From assembly GCF_030269925.1 (NCBI RefSeq), contig NC_085107.1, positions 18,354,001-18,418,000 on the forward strand: 64,000 nt of DNA. The letters are read 5' to 3'. Each line of letters begins with the position of its first letter. Position 1 is the first letter of the stretch. The notes under the pieces are model-generated. The model did not search any database. It was not told the DNA's origin and worked only from the letters and a program-made list of their open reading frames with translations. Positions 49,901 to 58,900 of this stretch are shown here, in pieces. Both the position numbers and the translations under genes were made by a program. The DNA is from Bombyx mori (lineage: Eukaryota > Arthropoda > Insecta > Lepidoptera > Bombycidae).

Positions 49901-52900
49901 GAAATTGCACATGACGAAGGAGCTATGTGCGAAGAACAAGTAACAAAAGTTTGTTGCCCGTTTTCACAAAATTAACAAATCGCATCATATCCCCTTCATC
50001 CACTCATGGTCTTCAATTATATTATTGTCGATTTTAAACATACATCCCGGACAAGACATCAGTCGACAGTAACTGTAGGTACTTCGAATCCAAATTTCTT
50101 ACATTCTAGGCTCGAAGCACTGTTTATACGAATGTCTTTTTTACGAATAATTAACAATTAACAAATAACACTGGTGGTAGGACCTCTTGTGAGTCCGCAC
50201 GGGTAGGTACCACCGCCCTGCCTATTTCTGCCGTGAAGCAGTAATGCGTTTCGGTTTGAAGGGTGGGGTAGCCGTTGTAACTATACTGAGACCTTAGAAC
50301 TTATATCTCAAGGTGGGTGGCGCATTTACGTTGTAGATGTCTATGGGCTCCAGTAACCACTTAATACCGGGTGGGCTGTAGGCTCGTCCCCCATCTAAGC
50401 AATAAATAAATAAAAATAACAAAAAACATAAATCAACAATTACGCGCTTTAGTTACGAAACATACGTGTACCATGCCTCCTTTACGTTACGTTCTAAATC
50501 GTTTCGGTCATAGAAACATACATCTTTTAGAAACGAATTTGTTACAGTCAACGTACATATCATTATCGTGAAGATGAACATTACACACGTTACGTGCTCC
50601 TTTAAGGGTGATTTTCGCTAAAAACCGTGGAAACTCGATTAGTGGACTCGTAGTTTTAGTACTTTTGACATTAAAACGGCTATTTCAAAAATAAAAGCAA
50701 TTTGACGATGCATTTACGTAATTATTCTCACGACCGTATGATTTACGGTATATGACTGCATTTCCGCATTTCGGTATGTGCACAATAATAACGAATTGTG
50801 ATTTCTGCTGGGTTCTAAAATTTGAATGACGCGAACATATTCCGGTTAAAATAAGTATAAAATGCCTAATCTTATTAAATAAGAAATTTGCTTATTAAAT
50901 TATAAACGACCTGGATTTTTTCCAACAGACACTGCTTTAATGACTATTGAAGTGAAATATTTTATTTTTTAATTAGTTTAGATTTTAAAGAGAAGTAATT
51001 AAGTGTTTAGCAATTACAAAATTTGGTGAGCCACAAAAAAATAGCATTTTAATAATTTGGTCGGCACACAAAGATTAGTTTGCCATAAAAAAAATCAGGC
51101 AGCAATCCTTGTTCCGCAAAGAATTTTGATAATGGTGAAAAATTAAATCATAAGTAGCCGGCTTACAATAACATGAGTTTGCATAATAAACGTTCAGTTC
51201 GCAAAATAACTATTTGATCAGCAAGGTTACATGATTGATCAGCAGAAAAAAACATGTCTATATGCAGTGTGTTTGATTGGTATGCATATTTAAAACATGG
51301 TAAGCAAAATAACTAATCGGATTGCGTTTTTGTTGAAAAATTGACATTGTATGATAATAGTGCGCGGAGTAAGAGCAGGCGCGTGACACGAGGAGCCAAT
51401 CGCGTGCAAGTATTGTCATTCGATGATTATGCGGCCATTTATTAGCAGTTCAATTGCAGTGGTAATTTGAGTCCCGTGAGCTCACCTACTAGTTAAGGTT
51501 ACGTTGGAATGGCCTCTCAAGGCTACAAGCTTAGGTAAAAAAAAAGTGTTGAAAGAGATTTGTGAGGTTTTTGCTACTTAATTGTTTTATATCTTTTGAT
51601 TTATTTCCATTATATTTCATAAGAATAAAAAATATATTTTATTAATTTACACTTCTATACCTAAATAATACATATCCGAACAGAGAGTAAATAAATTAAA
51701 TAACCTTTGTAAGGAATGCGGAATTATTTTCAAAATATCACTGTCGCTTCACTCAACTATTTTACTCTAAATAAGCAGCTAATGTTTTATTTGCGATTAT
51801 ATATTTTTTTTGTTTTTGTTTTATAAACTTTTATAAGCAGTTTTGTCTTGTCTGTGCTGTCTAATTTAATTTTTGTTTGTCCAGGACGTGGTCTCCCAGC
51901 CCTCTGTCTCCATTTGTTCGAAGAACATGGATTGATGGAGCACTTTAATCTCGACATTGTAAAATGCTGGAAATTATTCACTCTCTTCGAGTCTGGATAT
52001 CACAGCACCAATCCCTATCATAACTCTATTCACGCTACCGATGTAACACAAGCGATGCACTGCTTCCTGTTACAGGGTTCAGTAAGTATTAACTAGTTTA
52101 TATTGTACATTATACATTTCTTTTTGGAACAATAAAGTAGTTAATTACGTTATAGTACTGAAATCGATATCGATCATTTAAACATACGGTAACTTAACTA
52201 AACCGCAAAGTTTTTAATTTGGCTGATATTTTATATCGATAGAAAAAAAAAACTAGAAATGTGATTTTTAAAGTACCTAATTTGGCTATGGGGATCTGAG
52301 GTATCAGTTCGTTTTGAAACAGGTGTCTTTTGTTATCATTTCATAAAAAAATCAGTCAGCGAATAATTCTATGACCTATGGTAAGAGTAATTTGATAGAG
52401 TCTTAGTATTTATATATTATAGGTTTATGTTATATTGTAGCGTAAACGTGCTGACGGTCCATGACTTCCGCAGAGAAGCAATGCAATGTATACGCAGATA
52501 AAACCTGTAAAACCTTAAAATTTTTGTAATTACTGGCGGCGGTCTGCTTTGGACCTGTGGAAGGTCTGTAGGAGAGAGCCACATCCGGGTTGTCACCAGT
52601 GCGGGCATCTGGAGGATGACGTTCAGCACGCACTCGAAATGTGCCCGCGTTGAGAGCACTCGCGGCGAGATCTCATCGCGGTGCTGGGGAGGGACCTCTC
52701 CTTGCGGGCTGTTATCGCCCGCATGCTAGAGGACCAGAGTTCGTAGGAGGCCATGGCCAGATTTTGCGACCTGGTCATGGCGTTCCGTGAGGCTGAGGAG
52801 CGCGAAAGGGAATGGTATCCCTTTTCGGCTCCTCAGCGAAAAAGGCGGGGTGGGCGATGCGGCCACGATGCACCCGTTAATCTCCCGTAGGGACTGTTGG

Positions 52901-55900
52901 GTACCGGGTGCGGGGGCGCCCGGTGCTCTGCTGTCAGTCCCGTAGTGAGGCGGCGCAAGGTGGCTCATGTGCGCCGCTCATGGTGTCCCTCCCGAGACGA
53001 TGTCCTTACGTCCTGCGCGATCTTCCTGGGGATGGAATCTCGTCCTATCGTCAGGATGGGTACCGGCGACAGCGAACCTTCGGCGCGCACTGTGCGGTAC
53101 CGTGGGTTTCGTGGAGTGGGAGTGCTGGGGCTTGATGGGGCTTAGTCGGTAGTCGGTTTTGCGGGGCGGGTCTTGCGTGGCTGACGCCGCGCAGCGCCTC
53201 GCGCGCATTCTCAAGGCGTAGTCTCCCGGCAGGATTTGGAAGAAGAGGAGGACTACAGTCTTCCTCTTCTTCCTCTTCTGCTCCGGAGGCGCCGGAGACC
53301 GACACAACCCGATCTGTTACCCCCCTCGACCCGGAGACCCGTTTCCGTAAACGGATTCCCCAGTGTTAAAAAAAACGGGCCAAATCGCGTATTTATGCAA
53401 CTAAAAATAAAAAAAGCAATCTTGGAAAAATAACTATTTTCTGATAACAACTAGAACTATCTGTAAACAACTCTTGTTGGGCCAATCTCCGCGAACATCT
53501 CTCGATTCCCGCTCGTTTCTTCAGCAAACATTTGGATTGCAGGATTCGTATTCCTTGAGATATTTAATTAAACGTCTGGAAACACTCCGGAGGAAACCGT
53601 TTTAACTTTACTCCCGTTCCGAGACTTGAAATCGTTTCGCTTGAGATTTAAAAAGCACTTCAGCACGTTAAAGAGTCGTACAGCTTGATTCCGAACTAGA
53701 AATTTTGTAGAAAATAAATTATGTTCAAACATTATGTGTTGCATTTATAGATGTACAATAGTTCGCGTTTAAGTTTCGCTTGCCAGATTGTCACGGTGTC
53801 AATATCAGGTTTATTAAGTGAGATTAAACCGAATGAGTCCCTGCAGATTACCTGCCAAAATGTATTTGTAGCCAGCAAGTCTATGCTGGTATATTTATCT
53901 AACTGGAAGTAGCTATAGATCTACTTAAAACTGTTCGAATAAATAAATTGAGTCTTTGGATTTAAAAAAGAATGTAACTTAACAATTTTTTTTTTGACGT
54001 GCGAGGTAATTTCTTGATTATTTTATAAAAAGCAAATTCCCTGCATATTCAATAACATCAAGATATTTTTTAATATCCGATAGCTGCACTGAAAATGCGA
54101 AGATGGTAATAAAATACGTTTTTTTAATAAAATATCGCGAAGATATTTTCTCAGTGCAACATTTTATATTAAAGTCGTCGTCGAATGTTATTAAAATTCT
54201 GAATATTAATACCTTACATAGCAAGCGACTATAGTGCCTCTACAAAGCTAGCTAGATATTAAACTCGTGTGGAATGCGAAGCAGTTCTGCTCGTATTAAA
54301 CGTTGATATTTTCGATGCGCATTATAACGTATATAATAAATACGCTTTGGAAACTATACACGAACTATTTCTGGTATTTTGAAATTAGTTCTCGTCACAA
54401 CGTTGCGGCTTTGTTATTAAAGTTATGTTTGTTATAAACTAAATATTATACACATTCTGCTATTTTGTGATATATTATTGTTTTTCAAGCTATTGCATAG
54501 CTTTTATCGCGGGCTTTGAGCTCGGCGACCGAATCAAGGAATTCCGTAACGAAAATAAAACCTAACACTCCCCACTCCGCCTACCATGTAGCTCGCGTTC
54601 AACACATTCACACGTTGCGCTTGTGTAGTGTTTGTGAATAAGCGCACGGTGTGACATCGCATTGTATGCGTATCATGAAATATCTACCCATCTCTCTCTC
54701 GCGCGGTCTAGCTTATGAGTGTGAAGAGGACAGTTAATGTTTTGCTTTTGTTAATGTTTATAATTATAGCGTGGTCTTATTTGATTATTGTTTTAATATT
54801 AAATTATTATTGTCTAATTATAATTGCATAAGTTGATAAAAAATCTATACATTTATAGCTTACCGCGACAGTCCCCGAGTGCCACACGTATTTTTTGGCC
54901 GAGTACTTTGATGTTGTTTAATATATATGTATTTTATTTTCGGGTCCTACATTAGTTTTTTCTTCGAAGTCAGTCTACATAGGATTCGCAGTAAAAAACT
55001 TAGCTTTTATCTTACTTCAATATAATATAATAACCCAAACGCACTTTTGTGTTATTCCCCTGTTCTTCCACTGATCATCTTCAAGTCATTCTTGTGTAAG
55101 TTTCGTAATAATGTTTAAGGGAAAAAGCTTCTGGATATTTATTGTATATGTATATAATTGTTTTGGTTTGTCACTGTCTCCGTAAGAAAATGTCAGGCCC
55201 AATTCTCATATACCTTATATATTGAGTGTCCTCCAGTCCATCTTGCTAATTAGTTAATTCTAATGTTAAACTTTACCTTAGCTCTGACTCGGTGGAAGTA
55301 ATAATATAATCACAACGAATGTATACTCAAAGTTCAGTGCAAGTTGAGCTCTCTGTAAGACTAGTCTGAACTCAATGCTCAGCCAATCGGGGAACTTCAC
55401 CTGCAAGCTCGAAGTTGAGCTTCTCGTTCATGTTTTCCTGAAATAGATGTGCTTTATCCGAGCTTCAGAGCGGGGACGTTTGCTATTGTGTACAGACATG
55501 AAAACTTTGATGAATACAAAAAGTTCTTAGATATTTCAATTAAATTGTTAGAAAACATTTCGCTCACCCTACAGTGTTTTTCCTTTGCAATATGCTACTT
55601 TAGTAAACTATAAAGCATCTTTCATGTATAATTTCATAATTCGTGTAATAAAAATTAAACCTGCAAAAATTATAAATTGCGTAATTCTTGGTGGTCGGGC
55701 GTCTTGTGAGCTTGCTCCTGTAGGCATTTTTTTTTTTTTTTTTTTTTTTCCGACCTAATCTGATAGCCTTGAGAGGCTATGTCAGCGTAACCCTAACTTT
55801 AGTAGGTGAGCTCACGGGGCTCAACCTGACGATGTTGCTAACACGAACCCTAGCAAGAGCCGTGCTTCGCAGAATCTACCACCGGATCGGAAACGCGACC

Positions 55901-58900
55901 CACTGAGAAGATCCGGCGAGAAACTCAGTGGGCTGTGTCTGAGAGTTAATTTACTCGTCGAGCCCTTCGTCGCAAGCGACGGGTTCGACGAGAACGGTGA
56001 CCGGTGCTTGAAGTACCTAAAAGCACCGTTAGTGGATCGGGAGGATCCGAGATGACGTGTTTTGGGCGACGTCGACTGCTTTCCATTCTGTCCGCAGGAT
56101 CGGGAATGTAGTTACCGGCGGCCACGATGAGCGGGTTCTCGTGTCGTGCCGCTTTATCGAAGTGGCGCATGGACGCCGACTGCAGATACTTACTGATGGA
56201 CTCTAAGTCCAGGTCGTCGTGGAGGTCGACATTCCTGACGAACCGCGGGGCTCCGACGGCTATCCTGCAAAAACGGGATTGAATGACTTGGAATGATTTT
56301 AAGTGTATGCGGGCCGCGTGAGCGAACACTACACTTGCATAGGTCATGACGGAGCGTATGCAAGTTTTGTAGAGTGTCACCTTATTTCTAAGGGACATTT
56401 TACTTCGCCTACATATCATCGGGTAGAGACGTCCTAGAATGAAGGCGGAACGGTCGCGTACCGTCTTGATGTGGGGGCGGAATGTCATCCTACTGTCGAG
56501 GGTGACGCCTAAGTATTTGACCTTCGGGGCCACGGTATGGGCTGGTCAAACATCGTGATTGGGCGAACGGCGGGGGCGGAGGTGTTGTCGCGCCTAGTCG
56601 GGAGAGAGATGCTCAGCGTGGTGTTCGGAGGGCGACCCCTTTTGAAGAGCACCGCTGTGCTTTTCGTGGGGTTGATGTCGATGCGCCACTTCCGGAACCA
56701 CTGTCCCATGGTGGTAGCTGCGGTCTGAAGTCGTCGATGAAGCAACGCCTTCTTCCTACACGAGTAGTAGATGGCGGTGTCATCGGCGAAGAGCGCCAGA
56801 TGGGTCTCCGGAGACCGGGGTATATCATTGATATACAAACTAAATAGTAACGGGGAGAGGGCGGAGCCTTGCGGGACTCCGGCTGTGACGTGACGGGGCC
56901 GGGAACGCGTTCCCTCGACTCGATATCGGAACGAACGGTTCGACAAGTAGTCTCGTATGATGAGCACGAGTCTGTCTGGCACTCCCATGTTATACAGTTT
57001 GTATATCAAACCGTTGTGCCAGACTTTGTCGAACGCCTTCGCTATATCGAAGAAGAGGGCTCCTGTCGGAATGGGTTTCCGCCTGTTCAGCCCTAGTAAG
57101 ATATGCTCCGTGAGGCGGTGCACTTGTTGGACGCACGAGTGTCTGGCGCGGAATCCAAACTGCTCGTCTATAAGAATTTTATTCGCGGATACGAAGTCCC
57201 AGAGGCGTTTGCGAAGGAGCCGTTCGTATAGTTTGCCTATCGCCGGGAGGACACTGATGGGGCGGTAACTCGCGGTTTCGTTTTTTGGTTTGCCCGGCTT
57301 GTGTATGCCGATAACGTCCGCTTCTTTCCACGCCGCGGGAAAGATGCAGTTCGTCATAGCAGCATTTAGTATGGTGGCCAACATCGTTATCAGTTGGGCT
57401 GGTAATAATTTAAGCGCGCGGTTGCGGATGCCGTCGGAGCCGGGAGCTTTCCGTGGTTGTAGGCTATCGATCGCCTCCTTAACCTCGGAAGTGGTAATGG
57501 GGGGTAACGCGTCCGAGGGCGGCAGGGAAGCTCTGCGCTCGACCTCCCTGTCGACGAACTCGGTGTGTTCGGGGTCCGCGCGTTGAGTGCTGGTGGTGCA
57601 CTGCTCTTGCAGTGCATCGGCCAGCAACTCTGCCTTGTCATCGTCATCGTAAGCCGGTGATTGGCCTGAGGGGCGTACGAGAGGCGGCATAGTGACTATA
57701 GTTTCGGACTTGAGGGTCCTAGCTAGTTGCCAGTATGCTTGGTGAGTGGGCGCGAGTTCTTCTAAATAACTATCCCAGTTTTCGTTTCGGGCGTCGCTTA
57801 AGCGGGATTTGACCTCCCGCTGTAAGCGACGCATCCGAGTCCGGTTTGAATCCGTGGGATATCGATCGTAGGCCCGGATTGCCGCGTTTCTAATTCTTAC
57901 GAGGTCCCTAAGATCGGGGGAAAGTCTGATGCGGTGGAAGCAGTCCTCCACATCGACTTGCTTAGAAGATCTTATGATCGCCGTCGAGACGTGATCAGTG
58001 AAGATGTTTATGGATTCGACGGTATCCTCGGGGGATGGAGTTGAATCCGGGCCGCAAGGGAGGATTGGTGGAGCGGTGTCAGCTAAGCACGTGCCCAGCT
58101 TCTTCCAATCCACCATGGTCCTCGTATCTGGTTCGCGGTTGACTGGGCGACCGAGCTGCATGACGACAGGTCGGTCGTCTGAGTCGAGTTCTGACATTGC
58201 CTCGATGGAGCGTAAGCGCAGAGTTACGTTCCTCAGCAGTGCCAGATCTATTGTGCTCGGACGACGCGCGGCGTTGTACGGATAGCACGTGGGGGTCGGG
58301 GGGTTGAATATCTCGAATGTGAGGTCGTCTATGAACGCGTCGAGACGCCTACCGTTCACATTCGTGCGATGGCAGTTCCACCTAGTGTGGTGGCAATTTA
58401 GATCGCCTGCCAGAATGACCGCGTCCCCCATACCGAGCAGTGTCTCGAGGTCACTGCTCAGGAGGGGTTTGTCAGGGGGGAGATAAACGGATGCGATGAC
58501 GATCGGCTGGTGTCCCGTCAGCGCGATGCGGCACACTGACGCCTCGATATGTAAGAGCGAGGGAGTATCGAGAGGGACGCAGTGCAGGGCCCTCCTATAG
58601 TAAATGACAGTCCCGCCCTTGCGGGTGGAGAGTCTGTCATTCCTAACCATGACGTAATTCGCGACTTTGGGGTCGCGACGCGAGGGCTTTAGGAAGGTCT
58701 CCTGCACCAGAAGGATGTCGATGAGATTATCGCGGAGAAACTCATATACTTGATCGCGCTGACGCGCGAGTCCGTTAGCATTATAAAATGCTAACTTTAA
58801 GGAGCGCGGTTTTTCCCTACCGTTGTTGCCCATTGATTACCGGTAATCAAACCAGCGTACGCTGGACGGACTCGATGACGTCTATGTATTCAAACGTCGC

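Larger units (their letters stand above)
47080..51884 (+). other. PDE7-like 4.8-kb intron
   Basis: Holds an RTE-like LINE insertion (47803-47944), a Bm1 copy (50172-50412), a LINE 3' tail (51465-51548) and a 28-bp tandem duplication near 49053-49109. The rest is AT-rich with nothing recognised. Confidence 0.6.

Noticed and set aside
52897..53450. Several GC-rich open frames on both strands
   Set aside because: They overlap one another, have no domain, and follow directly on the stop of an R1-type LINE ORF2, so they are best explained as its 3' UTR.
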